A stretch of 64,000 nucleotides of DNA from Guadua angustifolia (taxonomy: Eukaryota > Streptophyta > Magnoliopsida > Poales > Poaceae): the NCBI GenBank assembly GCA_036346375.1, contig JAYEVE010000673.1:1-64000 (forward strand), in the 5' to 3' direction. Position numbers and translations under genes: made by a program. The notes beneath the pieces are model-generated. The model did not search any database and had not been told where the DNA came from. It saw nothing but the letters and a program-made list of their open reading frames with translations. Below, one piece after another: positions 46,151 through 57,747 of this stretch; the first letter of the stretch is position 1; each line of letters opens with the position of its first letter.

Positions 46151-48535
46151 GTGGGGCGGAGTGGTCGAAGCGAAGTCACTCCGGGCCGCGCGCCGCACAC
46201 GCATTAACTTCACGTCCCGCGTGATGGGGCAGCTGCTCTATCCACGCCCCCGCCGCATTAAAATGCGGCGTGATCATGGGGGCGAAAGGACGCCGCTTCG
46301 ACCAGGGAGACACAACGCGACTCTTCGGTTTCGGCTCCGTGATGGGCCGGCCGTAAAGAAAGGCCTGGGCGAGCTGTGGAAGCACCAAGGTGGCAGAAGG
46401 CCCATTAACCCCCCCACCCGGGGGCCTAATAGCCGCAACGTCGCCGACATATGCAAGGAAAAGTTAAGGCAATCCTTTCCTTAAAAGTTTTCCACATTCG
46501 TTTTTTCATTCCTCTGAGTTTGAGCGCTGCGTAGCGACCGTAAGCTTGATCCCTACGCACCGCTCGGGAGGCTACAAGTTCGCACACTTTCACAGGTCAG
46601 ATAACCCGGTCGGCCATGCGATTCTCCCTGGCAGTAACCCTCTCGACCCAAGCGCCACAGCCTACGCCCCAGCGGCTATGGTTACGAAGTAGTGCTTTGG
46701 GGTAGAAGGAAATGCCCGTGTGGTACGATCCATAGCCGGTCGGGGACACTCCTCTCCCATGACAAGTGCAAGCGAACATTCCGTTTCCTAGGTCCTTATT
46801 TTCTCTTCTGTGAGCCCTCCCCAAAAGTGCCAACATACCTACGCCTGTATAACCTCCGCGGTTTTTTAAGCCACGGTCATCGAATGTTCATCGCCTCTGG
46901 GAAGCGCGAAGAATAAAGCTGGACCTACGGAACCTCCCGACCCGACTGGCCATCTGGTTCCCTTATAATGGTAACCCTTTCGACCCAGTCCATGACATCT
47001 TCAGGAATGGAAACCGCAAAAAGGCAAAGAAGCGGCTACGGCAAAAGGCGGAAGTATGCCCCAACGTTCGACATACCGAGTCTACAGGTACCTACCAAAG
47101 CACATGCCGGCCGGGCAAGCACCAACCGATTGCTCGCCGGTCAAGCGGACGTCGCTTCAGTCGAAGCATCGCGCTTCCCGTCACAAACGCTACATCAGGA
47201 CGCTGGTGAGATGTATCGCCCTCAACCACTTCAATTCGCATTTAATTTCTGCAGCACATTGAATGCTAGCAGGAGGCGCCAGGCGAGGCGCCCCGCGACC
47301 TCTCGATCTCAGCCTTCGAGCCGGCTCAAACCAGGCCGAAGAAGGTATGAAAAGCCCACTGGGCCGCAGCGGCCTCGAGGTGGCGAGAGGGCTCGAACGC
47401 CCCGCGATTAAGACTTGGCTACGGGCGCTTAAGGCAAAATCCACCAAGTGGATTCCTAACCGCCCCGGCAAGCGAATCGAGCGAGGGGCGAGTTCAAGGC
47501 GAACCCTCGGTGGGTCTTTAGTTGGGTTGGCGGACGACCCAATCGCCTTAACTTGTGTCCGAGATCATACTTCAAACTCTCATGGAGCCCAAAGCGTGAC
47601 CAGTGCAAGGCCAGATTCTGAACGGCTGAGGGTCGATACGGGATTGAGTAAAGAAAGGTTTTTATGAGTCGCCCCAGTAGTCGGACACCAGCCGAGGATC
47701 GTCCGCTCGGAGATCGTTTGATCTCCAGGGCCCACTCGGATAACCCATTTGTAGCTCCACGAGCATGGTGTTTGGCCGACGCATGGCAAACACGTGCTTG
47801 CTCACCCCCTACAGGTCCCACACCTGCGGGCGGGGCGTACACGTGGGACCGACAGCGACCTCTCCTCCCGCAGATAGCCTCGCCCGACGAGGATCAGGGA
47901 TGGATTCCCCTCGCCTAGCTGCGGCATTAAACCAGCCCGACTAACTTGTCTAGCTACGACATAAAACGAGCACTCGGGGCAGAACCTCATGAAGGCATCA
48001 CGGACTTCCTGCCGAGCCACCTGACGCGTCTAGCTGCGACGTAAAACAAGCACTCGAGAAACCAGAACCTCTCGCGAAGGCATCTGGACCGGCCGACCAA
48101 GTCGGTCGGGCTCGTTTTGGCCGGGATAACCCCCCGACCAGCTCCCTGACCTACTCGGGGGCTACACCCACCGGGTGCGCTCGTGCGCACCCAGTTAGAA
48201 CGGACAACCAAGCTGGTCGGATCCCGTTTCTCGAGGCAACATTCTGATCCACTCGAAGGCTCAGAGTCGATCAAGCTCGCTCGCCTTCGGTCGGATTCTT
48301 TGCCAACCAATCTAAACCCCAAACCAGCTCTGCGGTCGCTCGAAACTACCCATCGGTCTTTGCGCAGCGCACCAGTGGGACCGGCCGACCCGAGATTGGT
48401 CGGACTCGACCAATAAGCGACCATCCGCAAGGAGACCCGTTGCCGTCAAGCGGCGCCACGCTCTTGAGGACCATACGAGCGAAGATAAAGGGTCCATCGA
48501 GAACGCCCACGTTTGGGGCGGATCCCCGAGGCTCT
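46151..48535 (+). other. Gypsy long non-coding region with repeats
   Basis: I see no convincing gene. It contains related words such as AGTAACCCTCTCGACCC (about 46627) and GGTAACCCTTTCGACCC (about 46969), a 79-bp tandem repeat (47930-48100), and repeated (A)CCAAG-GGTCGG inverted words at 48090-48410. Such spacers before the 3' LTR are usual for Tat elements. Confidence 0.55.
47930..48100 (+). repeat. 79-bp tandem repeat in the gypsy spacer
   Basis: CTAGCTACGACATAAAAC (47951) and CTAGCTGCGACGTAAAAC (48030) open two units that share GAGCACTCG/AAGCACTCG, CAGAACCTC and GAAGGCATC. Confidence 0.75.
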
Positions 48536-49607
48536 TGGCGAATACTCTACCAGGTACCCCCAAAGAAAGTATGCATCCATTTCAAGATCGCATCTCTCTC
48601 AAGTGATCCGGGTTGAAGTCCGGATCGTGATGTCTGGTGCGCGAAGGAGGAAGGCTATGCTGGTTTGCATCCCGATCAAGGCCCCTCTAGCCGAAGAGTC
48701 CCCGCCGGTCAGTCGAGCCTAGCCTCGGGTCGAGGCGCCCCGTCGGCCCAGACCTGGACCAGTCAAGACGCCACATAGCTCCACCTCCGAGCCAAAGGGC
48801 TATGCTAGGCGCCCTTGCAAGGTCCGCCAAAGACCCGGTCCAGACAGCACCGTAAGCTCGACACTGGATCTTGACAGGGGCCCCAGCGAAGCTTTGGCTC
48901 CACAACCTCAAATCACGTCAATGGCCTACGCCTAGGTCACCGATCTCCTGACACAGACGGTCATGTTAGGCGGTGGCTCCTTCCCAAAAGCGACAGGAGG
49001 CGGCCTCACCCAGCTTCCGTCCTCAAGATGTCAACATCGACAAGCACACCTTCCCAGCAAGCGCGTCCGTTGTACATACTCCATTGACAGGCGCACAGAG
49101 GGCAGGTGTGCACCTTCCCAACGAAGCGTCGTCCGTTGTGACTACCAACCCAGTATGGGGTCAACAAAAAACTGTCAATCATCAAGACCAAAGACCGGGA
49201 CACCCGGACTTAGTGTGCCCCTACCTTTTTTCAAAATCCCGTGTAACCTGCCCCCTCGGCCTATATAAAGGGAGGCAGGGCCCTCAGGGAGGAGGGACGG
49301 ACACGTTCATTTGTTTTCTCGCTGGACACACACTAAGCCTTCCGACCCGGCTCAACATCCAACTAAGGCAAGCCCTCCCGACCTTCTCCTTCCCGAGTGG
49401 CGCTAAGGGCTCGTCCTTAGCCTCACTTGTAACCTCCGGTGACCTCGGCTTTCGAGAATAATACAAACCACCACCACGAATTGGAAGTAGGGCGTTGGCC
49501 GAACCAAGTATACATCGAGACTTTCTTAGTCTAACCATTCGAGGAGAGGGGACGCGCGAACCCCCAAACTCACAAATTTACTTGCCGGTTATCTGAAACA
49601 ATCGTGA
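48536..49607 (+). repeat. Gypsy 3' LTR
   Basis: It begins TGGCGAATACTC and ends at 49607 next to TAATG. The TATA region (CTATATAAAGGGAGGCAGGG) is at about 49261. It matches the 5' LTR apart from many single-base insertions, deletions and changes; the last bases differ from the 5' copy. Confidence 0.85.
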
Positions 49608-49612
49608 TAATG

Positions 49613-51116
49613 TTGTCCTTTCCCTCTTTTTTCGGGATGTAGGTCGTTCCTCAATTCCAAGAGTTTAAGGTCCTTCCGAGCTTGCGGTGTATCTTCGATT
49701 TTCCGTACATATCTATGTAGCCTAGCGGAGTTCAAGTAGACATTCTTCGTGATGTGCATGAAGCCAAGTGAGTGACGAACCTCCATGACTTCCCAATAAG
49801 GCAAGTCCCAAAATATTGACTTCTTCTTTCACATGTGTGCCTGACCATCCTCATTCTGCACATGTTTGCTTCCAGGACCCTTTCTAAATACTATTTTCAA
49901 ATCCTTTAACATAGTAAACACACGTGGTCCACTACAATGCTAAGGCCTTGCATGAAGGTCTGGTTGCCCGTTAAATTTCCTGTCTTTCTTCCGCAACGGG
50001 TGACTCGTAAGAAGAAACCTACGGTGACCCATGTACACAACCTTCCGAGGGTTTTTCGGTACATGCTCGTCCGTTTCATCTAAACCTTTGGATCACGAGC
50101 TCTATATCCTTTGGCAGTTAGGCAGACAGATTCTAGGGAAGCGAGCGATCGTTGATTGTTACAAATAACAATGCACGTAGGGTGAAATACTCCCTTTTGT
50201 ACTCATCCCATACCCTTGCACCATCGTCCCACAATGTCACAAGATCTTCAACCAATGGTTTCAGGTAAACATCGATGTCATTTCCAGAGTTGCTTGGGGC
50301 CTTGGATCAACAACGACATCATGATGTACTTTCGCTTCATGCACAACCATGGTGTAATAGGCCAGGTGCTATGGCTGCTGCTCAATTCTCCGAAAGGATT
50401 CATCCCATCGGTACTCAACCCAAACCTTATGTTTCTCACCTCATCTGCGAAGTCCGCACGTCCGATCGACTTTCCTCCTTTGTGAGCCATCTGGAGGTGT
50501 CTAAGCATCCGTCGTCCTTACACTCTTCTTTGTGCCAACGCATCATCACGGGCATGCGCTTTGTTAGCAAACATACGTTTTAATCGGGGATCATAGGGAA
50601 ATACCACAACACTTTATTTGGAGGTCTCTTCTTCTTACGCTCCCCATCTATTTCACTTGGATAAATCACGCTTCACCTTATCTTAGTGATTCTTTGCATA
50701 ATGGACAAACATCCAAATTGGCATACTCATTACAATCTGAGGATACAATCATTAGGACATGCGTGTATCTTACGTACTTCAATCCCAAAGGATAGATGAC
50801 TTGCTTGGCTTCATATGTAGATTCGGCAGCAGTGTTATCTTGGAAGCAACTTCTTTCACGAGTGATAACAACTCATTGAATCCCATATCGACACACCATT
50901 TGTAGCCTTCCATTGCATGAGTTCGAGCAGTGGTACAGCGACTTTGTGTGTACATCCACGCTTTGGGTACAAAGGAGTTCTATGGTCCTCTAACATCTGT
51001 TGGAACTTATCGAGTCGTCTTTCATCTGTGTAGTCTCCCTCTCAAATCCGCTGACATCTGGTCTAGCTCATCATCACCAAAGTCACCAAGTGTTTCTTCC
51101 ACGGAACGTGTGCGTG
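49613..51116 (-). pseudogene. CACTA TnpD, central transposase part
   Basis: Minus strand between the two nested retrotransposons. From 51116 downward: SVEETLGDFGDDELDQMS, CVDMGFNELLSLV, CNEYANLDVCPLC, then the transposase core with DIDVYLKPLVEDLVTLWDDG, EYFTLRALLFVTINDRS and MEVRHSLGFMHITKNVYLNS, ending KRGKGQHY at the gypsy junction. This is the Tnp2/TnpD family. The 72-codon stretch at 49589-49804 is open; elsewhere stops and frameshifts occur. Confidence 0.85.
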
Positions 51117-51519
51117 TGAAAGCATCTAGGCCCCCATATGATTAAGGGTTTTGGTAATTAATGACAATCAAGGTTAAATGACTAACTATGTTTGCGTAAG
51201 TAAGTTGAAAAGCAGGTAAAACTACTCTTCTATCGACATTGGAATGTCTCAAGTTCAAAGATGGAAGGAATACACACAAAAGAAGCTAAAGAAGTGAAGG
51301 TATAAAACTTAGATGTATTTTCTAGTATTTTCACCGATCTCGAGTTGGGAAAAAGATCGGATTTTTAGGATAGTAGCCGACTATTAAGGGGACTTGATAT
51401 GGGTCTTTGAATTTTGAAAGTGCATAAGATATGGCTCAATTCATCATTCATATACTCGTGCATTCAAGAGTTATCTGAAATCGGAAAATCCTCGAGGTCG
51501 GGCACTACTGCGTCATCAA

Positions 51520-51845
51520 GCGGTAGTACCGCATTCTTGATACTACCGGGGTTTTGTTGGCGGTAGCTAAATTCAGAGAACGATAATTCTCGCTTAGAAC
51601 CCCGAGGCCGGCACTAACGCATGGTCGGAGCGGTCGAAGTCTGCGAATCTTGATACTACCACACAATAGTTAGGCGTAGCTTTTTTCCGGTCAATTGTTT
51701 TTCGGTCGTATAGTGCGGTACTACCGCACCCATGGAGTAATACTGCCACATATAAAATCATTTATACGGCTCACGTGTCGTAGCGTTAATCTGTTCGTTA
51801 TAGCCATTCTGACCCGGTGCGGTACTACTGCCCATAGAGGGCTAG
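51520..51845. promoter_or_regulatory. CGG-N5-CCG palindrome array in element B LTR
   Basis: Two exact 13-bp palindromes (51520-51532 and 51715-51727) and several half or mutated copies lie within 400 bp upstream of the TATA box. The 3' LTR has exact copies at 61538-61550 and 61840-61852. Core and spacing equal those of element A, although the inner five bases differ (TAGTA/TACTA against ACTAT/AGTAT). Confidence 0.8.
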
Positions 51846-51910
51846 AGTACCGCTACTTGCGCTAAATTCGGCGAAAAAAGTAGAAAGCGGCTAGTTTGAG
51901 TGGGTGGGGT

Positions 51911-51918
51911 TATAAATA
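51911..51918 (+). promoter_or_regulatory. TATA box of element B 5' LTR
   Basis: TATAAATA in GGTGGGGTTATAAATACC. The same box is in the 3' LTR at 61929-61936. Confidence 0.8.
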
Positions 51919-52587
51919 CCCCCCCCTTTTGCTAGAACAAGGTTGATCACTCCATTGAATACATTCTAAGCCCTAGCAACTCTCTCCATTCATTAGAGCA
52001 TTGAATTCTTGATTCTAGAGTGTTGGAGAGAAGAATTGAGTGCATTTGCATTAGTGAGCCATATTGTGTGCACTCTTGAGGTTCAAGCCCACGTCAAGTT
52101 TGTTACTCTTGAGGTTGCCGCCTCCTAGGCGGCTTGAGGCGTGAGGCTCCGTGATCTTCACAAAGGAGGTTGTGTGAAGACCAGGCGGTTGTGAAGGCCT
52201 GGCTCGCCTACCCGGAGCGGGAAGAGTTATCACTAGTGATCGGGAAGGCTCAAGCAAGTGGAGCGGCTTGAAGTGTTTCAAGTCACCTCAGCGTGGAGTA
52301 GGGGAGACCTGCAAGTCTCGAGACCACGGATAAAATTTGCGTGTTCATCCTTGTGGTTTGCATAGTCTACACTCTTACATTGTCTCTAGTAAATTGATCA
52401 TCATTGTGTTGCTTGTGTTGCCATTGATATATTGAGTAGAAATTTTAGTTGGTAGTCACTAAAATTGCTAGACATTGATATTGCCATACTTGTCAATTGT
52501 GCTTGATAATATTAATCTTGACTAGTGTAATAGAAAATTTTAGAAAAGCCTATTCACCCCCTCTAGGCTCATCCTCGATCTTACAAG

Positions 52588-52599
52588 TGGTATCAGAGC
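52588..52599 (+). other. Element B primer binding site, initiator Met-tRNA
   Basis: TGGTATCAGAGC lies two bases after the LTR end, as in element A. Confidence 0.92.
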
Positions 52600-52639
52600 A
52601 AGGTCTCTCTATTTCGGCCTCACCGCCTAGAGAGCAAGG

Positions 52640-54562
52640 ATGGCCAATGAGGGAATTTCAATCGGAAAAGCTCCCTTATTTGATGGTACAAATTATGCAT
52701 ATTGGAAAATACGTATGACGGTTTATCTTAAAGCTATGAATCATAATATATGGAGAATTGTTAATGAAGGTTATGTTGTGGCGGGTGATCCCGCTTTAAC
52801 CCCGGAACAAAATGAAAGATATGTTCATCTAAATGCACAAGCAATGAATGCTATTTTTGGTGCTTTAAATGCGGATGAATTTAATCGTATAAGTAATTTA
52901 GGTACCGCATATGAAATTTGGAATACATTATCGGAAATTCATGAAGGAACATCCACCGTTAAGGAAGCAAAATTACATATGCTTAGAGTTAAATATGAAA
53001 GTTTCATTATGTTGCCTCATGAGAGTATTAATGAAATGTATTCTAGATTAAATAATATCGTTAACGAGCTCAAGGGTCTTGGTACGACCTTGAGTGATGT
53101 TGATATTGTCAGGAAAATGCTTAGGGCTCTTCCGGAGAAGTATGAAACATTGGTTACCTTATTTCTCAACTCGCCGGAATTGCCAAGGATGACGCCAACC
53201 GGACTTCTCGGCAACCTCATCACAAACGAGCTTTACAAGAAAGACAAGGAAGAATTGTTGAAACAAAGTTCTTCCAAAAAGAAGAACATCGCATTCAAAG
53301 CTAAGGTGGAGTCAAGTGATGAAGACTCCGAAGATGAGGACACCGAGGAGGAGATGGCGCTTCTAGTAAGAAGAATGAAGAAATTTATGAAGAGGCGATC
53401 GAGCTTTAGCGGTCCGCAAAGGTACAAGAAAGGACAAAATTCTAACACTAACCGGTATGCTAATATCCGATGTTATGAATGTGATGAAAATGGACACATA
53501 GCCTCGCATTGCCCCAAGAAGAAGGATGACAAAGACAAATCACCCAAGAAGAAGAAGTTCTTTCAAGGCAAGAAGAAGCTATTCAAGAAATTCCAAAAGG
53601 ATGGCAAGGGTGAAGCTCACATTGGGGAGTGGGACTCCGAAGAAGAATACTCGGACTCCGATTCATCCGAAGATGAAGCTCCTTCAAAGAAAAAGGGGCT
53701 TGCCGGTATTGCTATCAAAGAGGCTTCATCACCTTTCGTCACTCCGCTATGTCATATGGCTAGAGGAGAAACTAAGGTAAACTCAAATGAAAATGATGAA
53801 CCGTCATATGATGAATTAATGGATATGCTTGAAGAATTGAATGAATATCTTGGCAAAGAAAAATCAAAATCAAGAGTCTTGAGAAAAGAATTTCTTTCTC
53901 TCAAGGATTCTTATGAGGAGCTAAAGGAAGCTCATGAAATTCTCCTTGCCAAGAATATTCCAAAATCCACAAATGATGTTGGTATTCAATGCAATATTAT
54001 GGATGATTTGCCTAGATTAGAAAATAGCTCACTTCATGTAGTAAAATCAAGCATATCTACTACTTGTGATGATTTAGTTGATTTGCCATGTTCTAGTGCA
54101 AACTCATGTAATAGAAATTTGATTGTTGAAAACAATGAACTTAAAGAACAAGTAAATAAACTAAACAAAAGCTTGGATAGATGTTTTAAGGGTAAAGAAA
54201 CACTAAATAAAATCTTGAGTAGTCAAAGATGCTCATATAATAAAGAAGGATTAGGATATATCCCTAAAAAGAACAAGAAAATAAGTAACAAAGCTCCGTG
54301 CTTTGTGAAATCGAATGGTAAATTTTGTTTTAAGTGTCATGAAATAGGACATCTAGCGAATGATTGCACCTTAAGTAAAGCATCTAAGGATAACATTCAT
54401 GATTCATGTTATGTACTTAAAAGGGATAGAAATGGTAAAATTTTTGCTAAGTTTGTCGGGACCCCGATATTTGGCCAAAGAAAGAAAGCCATTTGGGTTC
54501 CCAAAACCTTGGTCACTAACCTCCAAGGACCCAAACAAATTTGGGTACCTAAAAAGGTTTGA
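52640..54562 (+). CDS. gag: Element B gag, intact
   Basis: An uninterrupted frame of 640 aa from ATG 52640 to TGA 54560-54562. The N-terminus is the copia gag domain (PLFDGTNYAYWKIRMTVYLK; ALNADEFNRI; LRALPEKYETLV). There are two CCHC zinc knuckles, CYECDENGHIASHC (about residue 277) and CFKCHEIGHLANDC (about residue 564). Between them are a lysine-rich block, an acidic Ser/Asp/Glu block and a predicted coiled coil. The C-terminus ends WVPKTLVTNLQGPKQIWVPK, the same tail type as element A. It would form the virus-like particle and bind RNA. It is the longest intact retroelement gene in the window, next to a broken pol. Confidence 0.93.
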   Translation: MANEGISIGKAPLFDGTNYAYWKIRMTVYLKAMNHNIWRIVNEGYVVAGDPALTPEQNERYVHLNAQAMNAIFGALNADEFNRISNLGTAYEIWNTLSEIHEGTSTVKEAKLHMLRVKYESFIMLPHESINEMYSRLNNIVNELKGLGTTLSDVDIVRKMLRALPEKYETLVTLFLNSPELPRMTPTGLLGNLITNELYKKDKEELLKQSSSKKKNIAFKAKVESSDEDSEDEDTEEEMALLVRRMKKFMKRRSSFSGPQRYKKGQNSNTNRYANIRCYECDENGHIASHCPKKKDDKDKSPKKKKFFQGKKKLFKKFQKDGKGEAHIGEWDSEEEYSDSDSSEDEAPSKKKGLAGIAIKEASSPFVTPLCHMARGETKVNSNENDEPSYDELMDMLEELNEYLGKEKSKSRVLRKEFLSLKDSYEELKEAHEILLAKNIPKSTNDVGIQCNIMDDLPRLENSSLHVVKSSISTTCDDLVDLPCSSANSCNRNLIVENNELKEQVNKLNKSLDRCFKGKETLNKILSSQRCSYNKEGLGYIPKKNKKISNKAPCFVKSNGKFCFKCHEIGHLANDCTLSKASKDNIHDSCYVLKRDRNGKIFAKFVGTPIFGQRKKAIWVPKTLVTNLQGPKQIWVPKKV

Positions 54563-54575
54563 TTTTCTTTTGTAG
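54563..54575 (+). promoter_or_regulatory. Acceptor-like sequence at element B gag-pol junction
   Basis: TTTCTTTTGTAG follows the gag stop, and the pol frame opens just after it, one base back from the gag frame. It is nearly the same as at 15716-15729 in element A. Confidence 0.45.
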
Positions 54576-57500
54576 GTGAACTACAAAACCGGTGGACTGA
54601 CATTGGGTGTTGGATAGTGGGTGCACCCAACACATGACCGGTGACCGAAGATGTTCACCACCTTTGATTCGGGAAATGGACAAAATGACAAGATCACGTT
54701 TGGAGATAATAGCAAAGGAAAGGTATTGGGCTTAGGTAAAATTGCTATATCAAATGACCTTTCCATTTCAAATGTATCATTAGTTGAAACATTGAATTTC
54801 AACTTGCTATCCGTTGCTCAAATTTGTGATCTTGATCTTATTTGTACCTTTTCTAAAAATGATGTTGTTATTACTAAAGAAAATGATAATTCGCTAGTGT
54901 TTAAAGGATTTAGATTTGCAAATTTATATTTAGTTGATTTCACTTCAAATGACTCATGTCTTCAAACTTGCTTAATTGCAAAAACATCTTTACGATGGTT
55001 ATGGCATAGAAGACTAGCTCATGTTGGAATGATTCAACTTAAAAAGCTATTTAAAAATGATTTAGTTGTGGGCTTGAAAGATGTGAAGTTTGAGAAAAAT
55101 CGACTTTGTAGTGCTTGTCAAGCCGGTAAACAAGTCGCTAGTTCTCATCCCTCAAAAAGTATCATGTCCACATCTAGACCATTAGAGCTCTTACATATGG
55201 ATTTGTTTGGCCCGACAACCTATAAGAGCATTGGAGGTAATTCTTATTGTTTAGTTGTTGTTGATGATTATTCTAGATATACATGGGTCTTTTTTTTAGA
55301 TGACAAATCCGAAACCTCAAGTATTTTCAAAAGATTTGCAAAAGGGCTCAAAACGAATTTGATTTTATAATAAAGAAAATTCGTAGTGATAATGGTTCGA
55401 GTTCAAGAATACAAGAATTGAAGATTTTGTGATGAAATTGGAATAAAGCACGAAGCTTTCCGCAACCTACACTCCGGAACAAAATGGAGTCGTGGAACGG
55501 AAAAATCGTACATTAATTGAAATGGCAAGAACAATGCTAGATGAATATGGTACTTCCGATAATTTTTGGGCGGAAGCAATTAATACCGCTTGCCATGCTA
55601 CAAATAGACTTTATTTGCATCGTCTTTTGAAAAAGACCTCTTATGAACTTCTTGTTGGAAGAAGGCCGAACATTTCTTATTTTCGAGTTTTTGGTTGTAA
55701 ATGTTACATTTTGAAAAAGGGAGTTCGGCTTTCTAAATTTCAAAGTCGGTGCGATGAAGGTTTCTTACTTGGTTATTCTTCTAATAGCAAAGTTTATCGA
55801 GTTTTTAATAAAAACAAATGTTTTGTTGAAGAAACTTGTGATGTTGAGTTCGATGAAACTAATGGCTCTCAAGAAGAGCAAGAAAACTTGGATGATGTAG
55901 GTGAAGAAGGTCTAAGAGAAGCTATGAAGAATATGACAATTGGAGATGTGAAGCCGGAAGTGGATAAACATGATCAACCTTCATCCACTCAAGCCGAGCC
56001 TTCAACTTCTACAACACCGAGTAAAATTCAAGCAATAGATGAAGATGACAAGAATGACGAGCAACAAATTCAACCATTGCCTCAACGGATTCATCATGGC
56101 CTATCCAAAGATCATCCAATAGACCAAATATTGGGTGACATGAGTAAGGGTGTTCAAACTCGATCCCGTGTTGCCTCTTTTTGTGAGCATTACTCATTTG
56201 TATCTTGAATATAACCTACTCATGTAGATGAAGCATTAGTTGATCCGGATTGGGTAAATGCCATGCATGAAGAATTAAATAATTTTGCTCGTAATGATGT
56301 TTGGACATTAGTCGAAAGACCCAAAGAACATAATGTAATTGGCACAAAATGGGTTTTTCGAAATAAACAAGATGAAAATGGTATTGTAGTTAGAAATAAA
56401 GCTAGATTAGTGGCGCAAGGTTTCACCCAAGTTGAAGGGTTAGATTTCGGTGAAACTTTTGCACCCGTAACTAGGTTAGAAGCTATTAGAATCTTGCTCG
56501 CATTTGCATCAAGTTTTGATATTAAATTATTTCAAATGGACGTAAAGAGTGCTTTCCTAAATGGACAAATATCCAAATTGGTATTTGTAGAACAACCTCC
56601 CGGTTTTGAAAATTCCAAATATCCTAATCATGACTACAAACTCTCTAAGGCGCTATATGGACTCAAACAAGCTCCTAGAGCATGGTATGAGCGACTTAGA
56701 GATTTTCTACTCTCAAAGGGTTTCAAAATTGGGAAGGTTGATACAACGCTCTTTACAAAAATAATTGATGATGAATTCTTTGTATGTCAAATATATGTTG
56801 ATGATATCATTTTTGGTTCTACTAATGAAGATTTTTGCAAAGAATTTGGTGACATGATGTCTAGGGAGTTCGAAATGTCAATGATCGGGGAGTTGAGCTT
56901 CTTCCTTGGACTTCAAATCAAGCAACTCAAGAATGGGACGTTCGTAAGCCAAATCAAGTACACGAAGGATCTTCTTAAAAGATTTGGCATGGAGGACGCC
57001 AAGCCGATCAAGACTCCAATGGCATCAAACGGGCATCTCGACTTAAACGAGGGAGGTAAACCGGTAGATTTAAAGCTTTATAGATCCATGATTGGTAGTT
57101 TGCTTTATCTCACCGCATCTAGGCCCGATATTATGTTTAGTGTTTGCATGTGTGCTCGCTTTCAAGCTTCTCCCAAAGAATGCCATTTAGTTGCCGTAAA
57201 GAGAATTCTAAGATATTTAAAACATTCCTCAAACATAGGGTTATGGTATCCTAAAGGTGCAAAATTTGATTTAATTGGATATTCGGATTCGGATTATGCG
57301 GGTTGTAAAGTGGATAGAAAAAGCACCTCCGGGAGTTGTCAATTGCTAGGTAGATCCCTAGTTTCATGGTTCTCCAAGAAACAAAACTCCGTAGCTTTAT
57401 CCACCGCCGAAGCCGAATATATATCCGCCGGTAGTTGTTGCGCTCAATTGTTATGGATGAGGCAAACTCTAATGGATTATGGAATAAATTTTAAAAAGGT

Positions 57501-57747
57501 GCCTCTCTTGTGTGATAATGAAAGCGCAGTTAAAATAGCCAACAATCCCGTCCAACACTCAAGAACCAAGCATATAGATATTCGCCATCATTTCTTGAGA
57601 GATCACGTGAGTAAAGGGGATATTGAGATTAGTCACATAAGAATGGAAAATCAATTAGCGGATATACTCACTAAACCCTTAGATGAGTCTAGATTTTGCA
57701 AATTGAGGAATGAATTGAATGTCATTGATATCTCTAATGTGGCCTAA
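54576..57747 (+). pseudogene. pol: Element B pol (frameshifted in protease and integrase)
   Basis: The protease motif LDSGCTQHMTGD (about 54610) is followed by a one-base loss near 54648. 54651-55370 holds the rest of the protease, the pre-integrase zinc region (HRRLAHVGMIQLKKLF; CSACQAGKQVAS) and the integrase start (MDLFGPTTYKSIGG). Small indels between 55355 and 55490 disrupt the second catalytic Asp region. 55492 onward has VERKNRTLIEMARTML, then stops at 56206 and 56212. 56263-57747 is an uninterrupted 494-codon RT and RNase H region with NKARLVAQGFTQ, MDVKSAFLNGQ, YVDDIIFGS and DIRHHFLRDH, ending TAA. It cannot make a full polyprotein as assembled. Confidence 0.9.

Larger units (their letters stand above)
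37545..49607 (+). mobile_element. Tat-type Ty3/gypsy retrotransposon
   Basis: A complete 12-kb element inserted in TnpD. The target duplication TAATG is at 37540-37544 and 49608-49612. Host frame logic supports it: the minus-strand sequence before the break reads GKGQHY and that after it HPASYTLS in one frame. LTRs are about 37545-38614/38620 and 48536-49607. Order: LTR, primer site, gag, protease, RT, RNase H, integrase, an antisense gene, a long repeat-bearing non-coding region, LTR. There is no chromodomain, and the antisense ORF fits the Tat group. It is GC-rich compared with its surroundings and carries many indels. Confidence 0.9.
51117..52585 (+). repeat. Element B 5' LTR
   Basis: It contains palindromes GCGGTAGTACCGC (51520-51532) and GCGGTACTACCGC (51715-51727), with degraded copies to about 51845. 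A TATA box, TATAAATA, is at 51911-51918. It differs from the 3' LTR mostly by missing single bases and a few garbled stretches (51475-51650). Confidence 0.88.
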
